From PFJX01 sp040757575 (GTDB taxonomy: Bacteria; Pseudomonadota; Gammaproteobacteria; Burkholderiales; Thiobacillaceae), in the NCBI GenBank assembly GCA_040757575.1, contig JBFLXA010000004.1:175593-239592 (forward strand): 64,000 bases of DNA. The letters run 5' to 3'. Below the pieces are notes generated by a model, which was not told the DNA's origin, made no database searches, and was given only the letters and a program-made list of their open reading frames with translations. This document shows, one piece after another, positions 15,787 to 23,976 of this stretch. The position numbers were made by a program, and so were the translations under genes. Position 1 is the first letter of the stretch; the number at the start of each line of letters is the position of its first letter.

Positions 15787-16547
15787 TTAAATTCCGCCAC
15801 CACCGGGGTATGGTCGGAGGGCCGCTCCAGCTTGCGGGGGGCCTTGTCGATGTGGCAGCCCACGCAGCTCGCCGCCAGGGCAGGGGAGGCCAGGATGTGA
15901 TCGATGCGCAGACCCGCATTGCGCCGGAAGCCGGCGGCCCGGTAATCCCACCAGGAAAAACTCTTTTCCGCCTGCTCGAACAGCCGGAAGCTGTCCTTCA
16001 GGCCCAGGTCCAGCAGGGCCTGAAAACGGGCCCGCTCCGGTTCGGACACCAGCACGTTGCCCACCCAGGCGACCGGGTCATGCACGTCCCGGTCCTCCGG
16101 AGCGATGTTGTAGTCCCCCAGCAGGGCGAGGCGGGGATGGCGGGCGAGTTCGTCTTTCAGCCAGGCGATGAGGGCATCCAGCCAGCGCAGCTTATAAGGA
16201 TATTTGTCCGAATCCAGACTCTGGCCGTTGGGGATGTAGACGCAGATCACCCGCAGGTCACCGATGGTCGCCGCCAGCACCCGCTTCTGCTCGTCCTCGA
16301 AGCCGGGAATACCGGCCTGGAGGTCGGTGAGGGGCGCGCGACTGAGGATGGCCACGCCGTTGTAGGTTTTTTGCCCGGAAAAGGCCACCTGCCAGCCGGC
16401 TGCCTCGATCTCCGCCCGGGGAAAGGCGTCATCGGTGAGCTTGGTTTCCTGCAGACAGACCACGTCCGGGGTGGCCGTGGCCAGCCAGTCCAGCAGGTGG
16501 GGCAGGCGGACCTTGAGGGAGTTCACGTTCCAGGTGGCGAGTTTCAT
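15759..16547 (-). CDS. xthA: Exodeoxyribonuclease III
   Basis: A 262-residue AP endonuclease/3' exonuclease of the EEP fold used in base-excision repair. Motifs in order: KLATWNVNSLKVRL (metal-binding Asn), VVCLQETKL (metal-binding Glu), YNGVAILSR, VICVYIPNGQ, LALLGDYNIAPEDRDVHDP (catalytic Asp and Asn), FSWWDYRAAGFRRNAGLRIDHILAS and RPSDHTPVVAEF (catalytic Asp-His). The last seven residues (EKAVGHG) are encoded by the MITE-like insertion and replace a single native Ala. They lie beyond the active-site His, so function is probably kept. The ATG at 16547 matches the family start. It is divergent from the deacetylase gene and upstream of nrdJ on the same strand. Confidence 0.95.
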   Translation of the reverse strand: MKLATWNVNSLKVRLPHLLDWLATATPDVVCLQETKLTDDAFPRAEIEAAGWQVAFSGQKTYNGVAILSRAPLTDLQAGIPGFEDEQKRVLAATIGDLRVICVYIPNGQSLDSDKYPYKLRWLDALIAWLKDELARHPRLALLGDYNIAPEDRDVHDPVAWVGNVLVSEPERARFQALLDLGLKDSFRLFEQAEKSFSWWDYRAAGFRRNAGLRIDHILASPALAASCVGCHIDKAPRKLERPSDHTPVVAEFNLEKAVGHG

Positions 16548-16626
16548 GGCATTGGTTGTCCAGGGCAGAGCAGGCAAATGATAATGTCCGGGCTTCGTCT
16601 CCCATAGCTGCCCAGCAAACCTGCCC

Positions 16627-17580
16627 ATGACGCCGTTGTACCGGATTGCCGCCCGTACGCTTTCGCCCGCCGGTCCCCGGGCCCGCCTGTCCATCCTCAT
16701 CTTCCACCGGGTGTTGCAGGCACAGGACGAGATTTTTCCGGACGAGCCCACCGTGGCCAAGTTCGATGCCCAGATGTCTGCCCTGAAGGGGGCCTTCAAC
16801 GTGCTGCCCCTGGCCGAGGCGGTGGCCCGGCTCAAGGCCGGCACCCTGCCTGCTCGGGCAGCCTGCGTCACCTTTGATGACGGCTATGCGGACAATTACC
16901 GGCTGGCGCTGCCGGTGCTGCAGAAGCATGGTCTGCATGCCACGTTCTTCGTGGCCACGGCCTACCTCAACGGCGGACGCATGTTCAACGACACGGTGAT
17001 CGAATCCCTGCGCCGGGCCCGGGTCGAGCGGCTGGACCTGTCGGAACTGGAACTGGGAGAACACGATCTCTCCACCCCCCAGGCCAAGGCCCGGGCCATC
17101 GGCCACATCCTGCCCCGGGTCAAGGTGCTGCCTCCGGATGAACGGGAAAAAACCGTGGCCCGTATCGCTGCCCTGGCCACGGATGCGCCCCTGCCGGATG
17201 ACCTGATGATGACCACGGAAGAACTCAAGGCCCTGCATGGGGCGGGCATGGAGATCGGCGGCCACACCCATCGCCATCCCATCCTCGCCACCCTGGACGA
17301 TGAGGCTACCCGGGCGGAGATCCAGGCGGGCCGGGACTGGCTGGAACAGACCCTGGGCACCCGGGTGCGACTGTTTGCCTATCCCAATGGCCGGCCCGGG
17401 GTGGATTACCGCCCGGCGCAGGCCCGGATTCTGGAATCCATGGGCTTCGAGGCGGCGGTTTCCACCCAGTGGGGCTATTCCACCCGGGCTTCGGACCCCT
17501 ACCAGCTGGCCCGCTTTACGCCGGGCTGGGGGGGCATGGGCCGGTTCGTGCCCATGCTATTGAAGAACCTGCTGGGCTGA
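16627..17580 (+). CDS. Polysaccharide deacetylase (NodB domain)
   Basis: A 317-residue carbohydrate esterase family 4 protein. The NodB domain has CVTFDDGYADNY with the catalytic and metal-binding Asp pair, GGHTHRHPILATL with the metal-binding histidines, and VRLFAYPNGRPG with the product-loop residues. It removes acetyl groups from N-acetyl sugars. No signal peptide is evident, so it may act in the cytoplasm or be exported unconventionally. It lies upstream of xrtA on the same strand, and deacetylases of this kind are frequent in XrtA loci, which points to polymer tailoring. It does not carry the C-terminal extension of the usual XrtA-associated deacetylase. Confidence 0.88.
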   Translation: MTPLYRIAARTLSPAGPRARLSILIFHRVLQAQDEIFPDEPTVAKFDAQMSALKGAFNVLPLAEAVARLKAGTLPARAACVTFDDGYADNYRLALPVLQKHGLHATFFVATAYLNGGRMFNDTVIESLRRARVERLDLSELELGEHDLSTPQAKARAIGHILPRVKVLPPDEREKTVARIAALATDAPLPDDLMMTTEELKALHGAGMEIGGHTHRHPILATLDDEATRAEIQAGRDWLEQTLGTRVRLFAYPNGRPGVDYRPAQARILESMGFEAAVSTQWGYSTRASDPYQLARFTPGWGGMGRFVPMLLKNLLG

Positions 17581-17620
17581 GCGGGATCACGATTGACCCT
17601 TTTACTCACATCAGGGCAAT

Positions 17621-17716
17621 TCGGAAAACCTGGTTCGACAGGTTTACCACGAACGGAACGCATTGATTTATATGATGCTGTTCGCACTGAGCCTGTCGAA
17701 GTGCGGGGTTTTCCGA
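17621..17716 (+). repeat. Imperfect inverted repeat upstream of xrtA
   Basis: A 96-bp region bounded by TCGGAAAACC (17621-17630) and GGTTTTCCGA (17707-17716). Inner arms of the GTTCGACAGG/CCTGTCGAA type pair further inward. Such GTTCGACAGG...GAACGG modules are dispersed in many betaproteobacterial genomes. It lies between the deacetylase and xrtA, ends 31 bases before the xrtA ATG, and may act on transcripts as an attenuator-like hairpin. Confidence 0.65.
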
Positions 17717-17747
17717 GATTCCCAATATTTGAATACAGGATGGACAG

Positions 17748-19259
17748 ATGACGGTACCCACTGCCACCAACGTTTGGCTCCGGAACATCGCTGTGCTGGC
17801 CTTCATATGGCTGGCCCTGGCCCTGGTGTTGAGCCCCACGTTCCAGAACATGGAAGCCATCTGGGGCGGATCGACGGACACCTACTCCTACGGCTACGTG
17901 ATCCTGCCGGCCACCCTCTGGCTGCTGTGGCGGTTGCGGGAGCATCTGGCCCGCATCCCCCTGGCGCCTGACTGGCGCACCCTGGCCCTGGCTGTGCCGA
18001 TGGGCCTGATCTGGCTGCTGGCGCGCCTATCCGGGGCCCAAGTGGTGGAACAGTACGCCCTGGTAAGCATCTTCATCCTGGCGGTGCCGGCTTGTTTTGG
18101 CTGGGCCTGGTTCAAAGCTGCACTGTTTCCCTTCCTGTTTCTGCTGATGATGGTCCCCAACGGGGATTTCCTGCTGCCCTACCTCATCGAGTACACAGCG
18201 GATTTCACCACCGTCTTTGTGCGAATGGTGGGGGTGCCCCTTTACCGGGAAGGACCATACCTGACCCTGCCGACGGGGCACTGGGCCGTGGTGGAGGCCT
18301 GTGGTGGACTGCGCTACCTGACGGCTTCCATCACTCTGGGTCTGCTGTACGCCTATCTCACCTACCGGACTACCTGGAAGCGGCTGGCCTTTGCCCTGGC
18401 AGCTGTCCTGGTGCCTCTGCTGGCCAACGGGTTGCGGGCGGTCATGGTGGTGCTGACGGGCCACTATTCCGACATGACCCTGATGATTGGCGAAGACCAC
18501 ATCCTGTTCGGTTGGGTGTGGTTTGGCTTGGTGATGATGCTGACCTTCTGGGTGGGTGGTAAGTGGCGGGAAGACCTGGAGCCGGAAGCGAAGCCAGAAG
18601 GCGCGGTCCTCGCTTCCCGACTGCCGGTATTGCCTGTTCTGGCCCTCGTGGCCGGCATGGCCCTGTTCCCCTACTGGGAGGGCGTCATGCAGGATAGGCC
18701 GGGTCAGGAACGGGCCCTGGCCGCCCCTGAAGGAAAAGGTGAATGGCAACGGGCAATTGAGCCGGCTTTCGACTGGGCGCCTAAGTGGGAAAACCCGGAT
18801 GCTGACCTGACGGCCCATTACCGGCAGCCGGCGGGGGACGTGCTGCTGTACCTGGCCTATTACGGCCGCCAGCGGCAGGGCGCAGAGCTGATCAGCCACA
18901 ACAACCAGGTGCACCGTGCCCTGCGGGGGGGCTGGGAGTTCATCGGCAAGGCTTCCCGCCCGGTGACGGTGGGAGAGCGCTCCTGGCACGTGGTCGAGGC
19001 CCGGGTGCGCAACCCGAAAACCGGCCAACGTCTGCTGGTCTGGCAGTGGAACCAGGTTGATGGCCAGGAAATGTCCAGTCTCTATTTCACCAAGCTCAGG
19101 CTGGCCTCGAATCTGTTAATGGGCAGCCCGGATGCCGGCACTGCCATCGTCCTGGCGACGCCCCTCAACGACCAGAAAAAAGGGGCCGAGGAAAGGCTGG
19201 CGGCATTTTTGGCCGCCTACGGGGCAGAGATCCGCCAGGGACTGGATCCGGCGCATTGA
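17748..19259 (+). CDS. xrtA: Exosortase A with fused EpsI domain
   Basis: A 503-residue membrane transpeptidase/protease that cuts PEP-CTERM proteins during export. About eight membrane helices fill residues 10-270. The catalytic triad is visible: Cys185 in VVEACGGLRYLTASI, Arg230 in LLANGLRAVMVV and His251 in GEDHILFGW. After about residue 290 comes the EpsI-like periplasmic domain (LLYLAYYGRQRQGAELISHNNQVHRALRGGWEF), fused to the exosortase as is usual for XrtA. The ATG follows GGACAG. Its substrates carry a VPEP motif, as in the protein at 1454-2284. It is convergent with the acyl-CoA ligase operon. Confidence 0.95.
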   Translation: MTVPTATNVWLRNIAVLAFIWLALALVLSPTFQNMEAIWGGSTDTYSYGYVILPATLWLLWRLREHLARIPLAPDWRTLALAVPMGLIWLLARLSGAQVVEQYALVSIFILAVPACFGWAWFKAALFPFLFLLMMVPNGDFLLPYLIEYTADFTTVFVRMVGVPLYREGPYLTLPTGHWAVVEACGGLRYLTASITLGLLYAYLTYRTTWKRLAFALAAVLVPLLANGLRAVMVVLTGHYSDMTLMIGEDHILFGWVWFGLVMMLTFWVGGKWREDLEPEAKPEGAVLASRLPVLPVLALVAGMALFPYWEGVMQDRPGQERALAAPEGKGEWQRAIEPAFDWAPKWENPDADLTAHYRQPAGDVLLYLAYYGRQRQGAELISHNNQVHRALRGGWEFIGKASRPVTVGERSWHVVEARVRNPKTGQRLLVWQWNQVDGQEMSSLYFTKLRLASNLLMGSPDAGTAIVLATPLNDQKKGAEERLAAFLAAYGAEIRQGLDPAH

Positions 19260-19278
19260 TCCGGTCCGACAAACCCTC

Positions 19279-19298
19279 ATTCCCGCGTAGGCGGGGAT
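19279..19298 (+). terminator. REP-like hairpin between convergent xrtA and ligase genes
   Basis: ATTCCCGCGTAGGCGGGGAT folds into a CCCGC/GCGGG stem with a GTAG loop. It resembles common dispersed CCCGCG...GCGGG repeats and sits in the 67-base gap between two convergent genes. There is no T run, so terminator activity is uncertain. Confidence 0.45.
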
Positions 19299-19326
19299 CC
19301 AGGGTTATCCCGGGCAAGGCCTACAA

Positions 19327-20901
19327 TCAGGCCGGGAACAGGTCGCCCAGTTCCCCCGCGATACGCTTGCGGTCGATCTTACCGTTGGGGTTGCGGGGCA
19401 GTGGCGCGGTGCGCACTTCCACATGGCCGGGCACCATGAATGCCGGCAGCTTCTGCTTGCACAGGTTCAGCAGGGCTTCACCCACCCCCTCATCCGTCTC
19501 CGCATAGACCACCAGGGCCACCGCCTGGCCCAGGGTGGGATGTTTCACCCCCGTGGCCGCCACTTCCTTCACCAGGCCCGTGGCATAGACCACTTCCTCC
19601 ACCTCGGAAGGGCTGACCCGGTAACCGGATGTTTTGATCATCTCGTCCCGGCGGCCGACGAAATAGAGAAAGCCTTCCTCGTCCATCTTCACCGTGTCGC
19701 CGGACCAGACCGCCAGTTCCGGGATCACCAGGCCGGCCAGTTGCCCGGGGGCAGGTTTGTAGCGCTCGGCAGTCTTTTCCGGGTCGTTCCAGTAGCCCAG
19801 GGCCACGTGCACGCCCCGGTGCACAAGTTCGCCTTCCTCGCCGGGGGCGCAGGGGCTGCCGTCTTCCCGCACCACCAGGATTTCCGCGTTGGGAATGGCC
19901 TTGCCCATGGAATCGGGGCGGCGGTCCACTTCGTCGGGGGGCAGATAGGTGGAACGGAAGGCTTCCGTAAGGCCGTACATCAGGAAGGGCCGGGTGCGGG
20001 GGAGCTTGCCTCGCAGGGCATCCAGGGTGGGGCGGGGCATGTGGCCGCCGGAGTTGGTGATGTAGCGCAGGTGTTCGGTGACCCCCTCGGGCCAGTCCAG
20101 TTGGGCCAGTTGCACCCACAGGGGCGGCACGGCGGCCAGGCCGGTGATCCTTTCCCGCTCCACGGCACGGATCACGTCCCGGGGCAGCAGATAGTTCATG
20201 AGCACGGCGCAGGCCCCCACCCGGAAGGCGGTGGTGAGCTGGGACAGGCCATAGTCGAAGGACAGGGGCAGCACCGACAGGATGCGGTCTTCGGCGGTGT
20301 TTTCCAGGTACTGGGAGACGCTTTCCGCGCCGGCCACCAGGTTGCGGTGGGAGAGCACCACGCCCTTGGGGCGGCCGGTGCTGCCGGATGTGTAGAGGAT
20401 GGCCGCCATGTCCTGGTCGATGACCCGGTGGGGGGCGGCGTCCGGTGCTGTAGCCCGGTCTGCCCAGCGGGCCAGGGCAAGGCCGCCCAGGGGTTCAACG
20501 TCCTTGTCTCCCACCAGCACCACGGTGCGCAGATCCCGGCAATGGACCAGGGTGTCCCGCAGCAGGGCCAGACGCTCGGGGGAAGTGACCAGGATGCGCA
20601 CGTTGCAGTCCTGCAGGATGTGGCCCACCTGTTCCGGCTTCAGCAACGGGTTCACCGGCACGAACACGCCCCCGGCTGCTGCGGCGCCGAACAGGGCCGT
20701 GACCGTGTCGATGCGCTTGTCCAGGTAGACAGCCACCCGCTCGAAGCGCTCCAGGCCCAGGTGCAGGTAAAACCGGGCAGCCTGGTTTACCGCACCATCC
20801 AGAGCCGGGTAATCCAGTACGGTCTTGGCCTCCTGCAAGGCCGGCCGACCCGGGTGATCAGCGGCGCTTTGGGAAATGAGCTGATGGATGAGCTGGGTCA
20901 T
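19327..20901 (-). CDS. Acyl-CoA ligase (AMP-forming), exosortase A-associated
   Basis: A 524-residue adenylate-forming enzyme of the ANL superfamily, matching the XrtA-associated ligase family (TIGR03098). Motifs: AAILYTSGSTGRPKGVVLSHRN (P-loop), MYGLTEAFRSTYL, VWSGDTVKMDEEGFLYFVGRRDEMIKTSGYRVSP (hinge and core) and PRNPNGKIDRKRIAG with the catalytic Lys near the C-terminus. It probably activates an acyl group and loads the ACP encoded in the same operon, for modification of the polysaccharide or a lipid. It is the last gene of ACP-hydrolase 2-hydrolase 1-TPR-ligase and overlaps the TPR gene by 4 bases. Confidence 0.93.
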   Translation of the reverse strand: MTQLIHQLISQSAADHPGRPALQEAKTVLDYPALDGAVNQAARFYLHLGLERFERVAVYLDKRIDTVTALFGAAAAGGVFVPVNPLLKPEQVGHILQDCNVRILVTSPERLALLRDTLVHCRDLRTVVLVGDKDVEPLGGLALARWADRATAPDAAPHRVIDQDMAAILYTSGSTGRPKGVVLSHRNLVAGAESVSQYLENTAEDRILSVLPLSFDYGLSQLTTAFRVGACAVLMNYLLPRDVIRAVERERITGLAAVPPLWVQLAQLDWPEGVTEHLRYITNSGGHMPRPTLDALRGKLPRTRPFLMYGLTEAFRSTYLPPDEVDRRPDSMGKAIPNAEILVVREDGSPCAPGEEGELVHRGVHVALGYWNDPEKTAERYKPAPGQLAGLVIPELAVWSGDTVKMDEEGFLYFVGRRDEMIKTSGYRVSPSEVEEVVYATGLVKEVAATGVKHPTLGQAVALVVYAETDEGVGEALLNLCKQKLPAFMVPGHVEVRTAPLPRNPNGKIDRKRIAGELGDLFPA

Positions 20902-21827
20902 GGTTTGGCCGGGACAGGGTCAGGACAGAAACGGCAATAGGGATTGGTCTCGTTGCCGATCTTGGCAGGTGGGGACACGCTTTGCTGGGCGGCAGGCACG
21001 GCATCCGGGGCTGCGGCCTTCGCCGGTGCCTCCGGGGGCGGCGCTGGGGTTTCCGCTGGAGCGGGGGCGGGGCTGGCGGCAGCCGCGACGGTGGCCGGCT
21101 CCGGATCGGGGATGTCCGGCTCCTTGCCGGTCAGGGCCTTGTAGCGACGCACCAGGCTCTTCTTCTTGCCGAACCGCTTCATCGCCTCTACAGCGGCGGC
21201 CTCGGCCTCTGGCTTTTTCTTCAGGGCGATGAGGGCGTCGATGAGGGTGGAGTGGGGGGCTTCGATCTCCGGGGCCGCCGCGATGACTTCCGCTGCAGTG
21301 GTGGCTGCCTGGGAATATTTCTTCGACTCCAACTGGGCAGCGGCCAGATCGCCCCGGACCTTGTTGTAATAAGACCAGCGGTTGTTTTTTTCCTTGGCTT
21401 CACCGAGGGAATAGCCGATCTGGCCCATCCATTTCTTCAGGTACTTCGCCTTCTTTTCCGGGTTGGTGGCGGCGAAATAGCGCAGGCGGTCCAGCTCCCC
21501 CCAGCAGTAGTGGTGGAACCATTGGGCGTATGCGCTGCTGCCCTCCACATAAAGCATGGGATAGTCGCTCCACTTGGGTTCGGCCCCCTTGGGAAACAGG
21601 CCGTCCGGTATGCCCCAATGGTTGCCGGTGGCCCGGCCCATGCCGATGACCAGACAGGCCGGCTCCATGGAAAGCACTTCGTTGGCGGTCATGCGCTCAT
21701 ATTCCACCATGGTCTTGGTGAGCACGGGGATGAACGCATTCTTGTCCACGGGGGGACCCTGGTTGACGCCGGTGGCCCAGGCATTCCAGGAGAGGGTGGC
21801 AAGGAGGAGGCAGGCTGGAAGTTTCAT
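20898..21827 (-). CDS. Exported TPR-like protein with Pro/Ala-rich tail
   Basis: A 309-residue secreted protein. It has a signal peptide (MKLPACLLLATLSWNAWA), then a helical domain with TPR-like repeats (KVRGDLAAAQLESKKYSQAATTAAEVIAAAPEIEAPHSTLIDALIALKKKPEAEAAAVEAMKRFGKK). After about residue 225 comes a long Pro/Ala linker ending in NPYCRFCPDPVPAKP, with a CxxC pair. The N-terminal domain has WFHHYCWGELDRLRYF, seen in proteins next to exosortase genes but of unknown role. The stop overlaps the ligase start (ATGA). It may be a periplasmic scaffold of the export system, which is inference from context. Confidence 0.75.
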   Translation of the reverse strand: MKLPACLLLATLSWNAWATGVNQGPPVDKNAFIPVLTKTMVEYERMTANEVLSMEPACLVIGMGRATGNHWGIPDGLFPKGAEPKWSDYPMLYVEGSSAYAQWFHHYCWGELDRLRYFAATNPEKKAKYLKKWMGQIGYSLGEAKEKNNRWSYYNKVRGDLAAAQLESKKYSQAATTAAEVIAAAPEIEAPHSTLIDALIALKKKPEAEAAAVEAMKRFGKKKSLVRRYKALTGKEPDIPDPEPATVAAAASPAPAPAETPAPPPEAPAKAAAPDAVPAAQQSVSPPAKIGNETNPYCRFCPDPVPAKP

Positions 21828-21909
21828 GTCCCGGGTCCTTTGCGTGAACTGGGCGCCCGAGAGGGGGAGCCAAAGGAAAAGGGAAGCACCGGCACCCGGG
21901 CCGGGCAGA

Positions 21910-22767
21910 TCATTGTTTGAGCCATTGCAGGGCCGTGGCGATCTGTTCGTTGCGGGCGGCGAGGGTGGAGAAGGCCTGGTCCGCATCCGGGAAGTCCACC
22001 CGGGTCAGGTTCAAGCGCTTCAGGGCCTTCTGCCAGTCCGGCGAGGCCTTCAGCAACTCGTCGAACTCCTTGCTCACCAGGCTTTGACCGCTCATCTGCA
22101 GCAATACCCGGCCCTGGAATCGCCGAGCGCCGTCCAGCATCAGCAGGGGGAAGGGGGCGTTGCCGGTGGCGGCAGACTGGCCCACGTTGACATCCGCCTT
22201 CCGGTTGGCCTGCCGGACGGTGGCCAGGGCGCTGCCCAGGGTTTTGAAAACGTTGAGGCGGAAGCTGAACAGCTTTTTCCAGAAGGACTTGTCCTTCAGG
22301 CGTTGCAGGTAATAGTGTTTCACCACCACCTTGGCATGGGTGGCTTCGTTGTGGACGAAGGGGTTGCCCAGGATGAGGCCCTTGACCTTCGGGTGTTTGG
22401 GGCCGTGGATCAGGGCGGCAGAGGAGGCGTCGCAGCCCCCCCAGAGCACCACTTCCTCCACGCCGGGGGCGTGGGCCAGAAAGGTATCGATCGCCGCGTT
22501 CAGGTCCGGGGCGATGTCCAGGAAACCTTTGTAGTCCCCGGCGCCGTCGCCGAGACCCCGGTAATCGAACCGCATGACGGGAAAACCTTCGGCAGACAGG
22601 CTGCGGGCCATCTGCACCAATTGGCGGCAGCAACCTCCCCGGTATTGGGGGCCGCCCGCCACGATGGCCAGCACACCCCGGGGACGGGGGGATTCCGGCA
22701 CATGTACGATGCCGATGAGGGCGTCCCCCTGACAGGCAAAGGCGACGGGGATTTCCTGGACGTTCAT
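21910..22767 (-). CDS. Alpha/beta-hydrolase 1, exosortase A-associated
   Basis: A 285-residue alpha/beta-hydrolase-fold protein of the XrtA-associated 'hydrolase 1' family (TIGR03100). It shows the GGPQYRGGCCRQLVQMARSLSAEGFPVMRFDYRGLGDG oxyanion and strand pattern. The nucleophile elbow is LWGGCDASSA, with Cys112 where Ser is usual. A conserved acid-histidine pair is not obvious at the C-terminus. It may be an acyl-transfer or thioesterase-like enzyme working with the ACP and ligase of this operon. The start overlaps the hydrolase 2 stop by 4 bases. Confidence 0.9.
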   Translation of the reverse strand: MNVQEIPVAFACQGDALIGIVHVPESPRPRGVLAIVAGGPQYRGGCCRQLVQMARSLSAEGFPVMRFDYRGLGDGAGDYKGFLDIAPDLNAAIDTFLAHAPGVEEVVLWGGCDASSAALIHGPKHPKVKGLILGNPFVHNEATHAKVVVKHYYLQRLKDKSFWKKLFSFRLNVFKTLGSALATVRQANRKADVNVGQSAATGNAPFPLLMLDGARRFQGRVLLQMSGQSLVSKEFDELLKASPDWQKALKRLNLTRVDFPDADQAFSTLAARNEQIATALQWLKQ

Positions 22768-23591
22768 GCGCCCTCCTGCATGCGGACGGAGGTCAGCCGC
22801 ACCAGTTCCGGCACGTCATCCCGCTTGTGCAATTGCCAGATTGGGGGGCCGATGAATGGGATGGCCGTGACCGTACAGCCCTGCTCCGTGAGTTGTTTGA
22901 TGCCTTTCTGGCTGGCGGGGGTGAGGGGCTTGTCCGCCTCGGATACCTGTTCGCACCAGTCCACCGTCAGGCCGGCGAGCTGGGTGAACTGGGCCAGCTT
23001 CACGCCGTCCAGATCCCGGGCCAGAGGACCGGCGATGGGGTAACCGGCCACTTCCAGGGTCTGGCCTGCCGCCAGGGCCGCCCGCATTTCGTCCGTGGTT
23101 TCCGGGGGCAGGTTGCGGTCCATCAGAAAAGCCACCCGCAGGCGCAGGTACTGGGTGAAGAAGAGCTTGCCATCCTGGACCGGTTGCCAGAGCAGCAGGC
23201 GATTGAAGCGGCCCGGGGCGCGGTTGGCGGCATCTGCCGCCAGCAGGGCGCCCAGGCGGAAGCCCCACAGGCCCACGGGCGCCTGGGTGCGCTGGGCCAG
23301 CCAGTCGGTGGCGGTCAGTGCATCCTGAACCCAGATATCCCAGGTGGCCTGATCCAGATTGCCGCTGCTGTCACCGGTACCGTAGGGGTCCACCAATAGG
23401 GTGGCAATGCCCTGCTCGCTTAACGCTCTGGCCTGCTGGGCAGCCGTGGCCCGGCAGCGGTTCATTTCCTCCGCGAAGGGGGGCAGGTAGACAAAGGTCT
23501 GGCGGGCCGGGCCCCGGGCCGGCAGGTAAAGGGCAAAGACCGGGCCGGCCGCGCCCTGGAAAAACAAGGGTTCAGGCTGGGGCACTGCCAT
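22764..23591 (-). CDS. Alpha/beta-hydrolase 2, exosortase A-associated
   Basis: A 275-residue alpha/beta-hydrolase-fold protein matching the XrtA-associated 'hydrolase 2' family (TIGR03101). It has YLPPFAEEMNRCRATAAQQARALSEQGIATLLVDPYGTGDSSG and an elbow sequence LWGFRLGALLAAD. The nucleophile position (residue 112) is Arg rather than Ser. The protein may therefore be a non-catalytic partner of hydrolase 1, or use other residues. It lies in the ACP-hydrolase 2-hydrolase 1 order with 4-base overlaps, so its product level is tied to its neighbours. Confidence 0.9.
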   Translation of the reverse strand: MAVPQPEPLFFQGAAGPVFALYLPARGPARQTFVYLPPFAEEMNRCRATAAQQARALSEQGIATLLVDPYGTGDSSGNLDQATWDIWVQDALTATDWLAQRTQAPVGLWGFRLGALLAADAANRAPGRFNRLLLWQPVQDGKLFFTQYLRLRVAFLMDRNLPPETTDEMRAALAAGQTLEVAGYPIAGPLARDLDGVKLAQFTQLAGLTVDWCEQVSEADKPLTPASQKGIKQLTEQGCTVTAIPFIGPPIWQLHKRDDVPELVRLTSVRMQEGA

Positions 23592-23594
23592 GGG

Positions 23595-23843
23595 TCAGGC
23601 CATCTTGGTCTGGATGAAGTCGGCCAGGGAGCCTACGGTCTGGAAGATTTCCTCGCTGATCTCGGTGTCACCCACCTCGCATCCCAGGGTTTCCTCGATG
23701 CCGGCGACAATGCCCACCACCGTGAGGGAGTTGAATTCGGGAAAGGCGCCCATGAGGGGCGAATCGGCGGTGAGCTGGTCGGCTCGGGCCCCCAGTTGCA
23801 GGGCGTTGCGCAGCAGGTCGATGGCGATGTTCAGGGATTCCAT
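23595..23843 (-). CDS. Acyl carrier protein, exosortase A-associated
   Basis: An 82-residue acyl carrier protein. The phosphopantetheine attachment Ser39 is in PEFNSLTVVGIVAGIEETLGCEV, where the usual DSL motif reads NSL. Helices before and after it match the four-helix ACP fold. It should carry the acyl group activated by the ligase at 19327-20901. The frame is open upstream to an ATG at 23945. The start at 23843 is preferred because it begins at the fold and lies downstream of a sigma-54 type promoter (23907-23923). It is the first gene of the operon, with a 3-base gap to hydrolase 2. Confidence 0.85.
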   Translation of the reverse strand: MESLNIAIDLLRNALQLGARADQLTADSPLMGAFPEFNSLTVVGIVAGIEETLGCEVGDTEISEEIFQTVGSLADFIQTKMA

Positions 23844-23906
23844 GGCAATGGGCGTGTCGTGGGCGTGAAAGTGGAGGTCGGGCGTCTTGTCCCGGATGTT
23901 TTTATC

Positions 23907-23923
23907 GGCAAAACCGGGGCCAA
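23907..23923 (-). promoter_or_regulatory. Candidate sigma-54 type promoter of the ACP operon
   Basis: The minus strand reads TTGGCCCCGGTTTTGCC. It has GG and GC exactly 10 bases apart, TTGGC at -24 and TTTGC at -12. Transcription would begin near 23896, about 53 bases before the ACP ATG at 23843. It would put the ACP-hydrolase-ligase operon under the same type of control as the PEP-CTERM gene. The -24 half departs from consensus at the A and G of CACG. Confidence 0.45.
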
Positions 23924-23976
23924 GTTTAGTCCCCTTGCCCGGCATTGCCTACTTTACGGGGCTCCTGGCCAGCCGG

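Noticed and set aside
15474..15790. A cobalamin riboswitch before nrdJ
   Set aside because: No B12-box-like conserved sequence (GCCACTG) is found; the region is accounted for by NrdR-like boxes and the MITE-like element.
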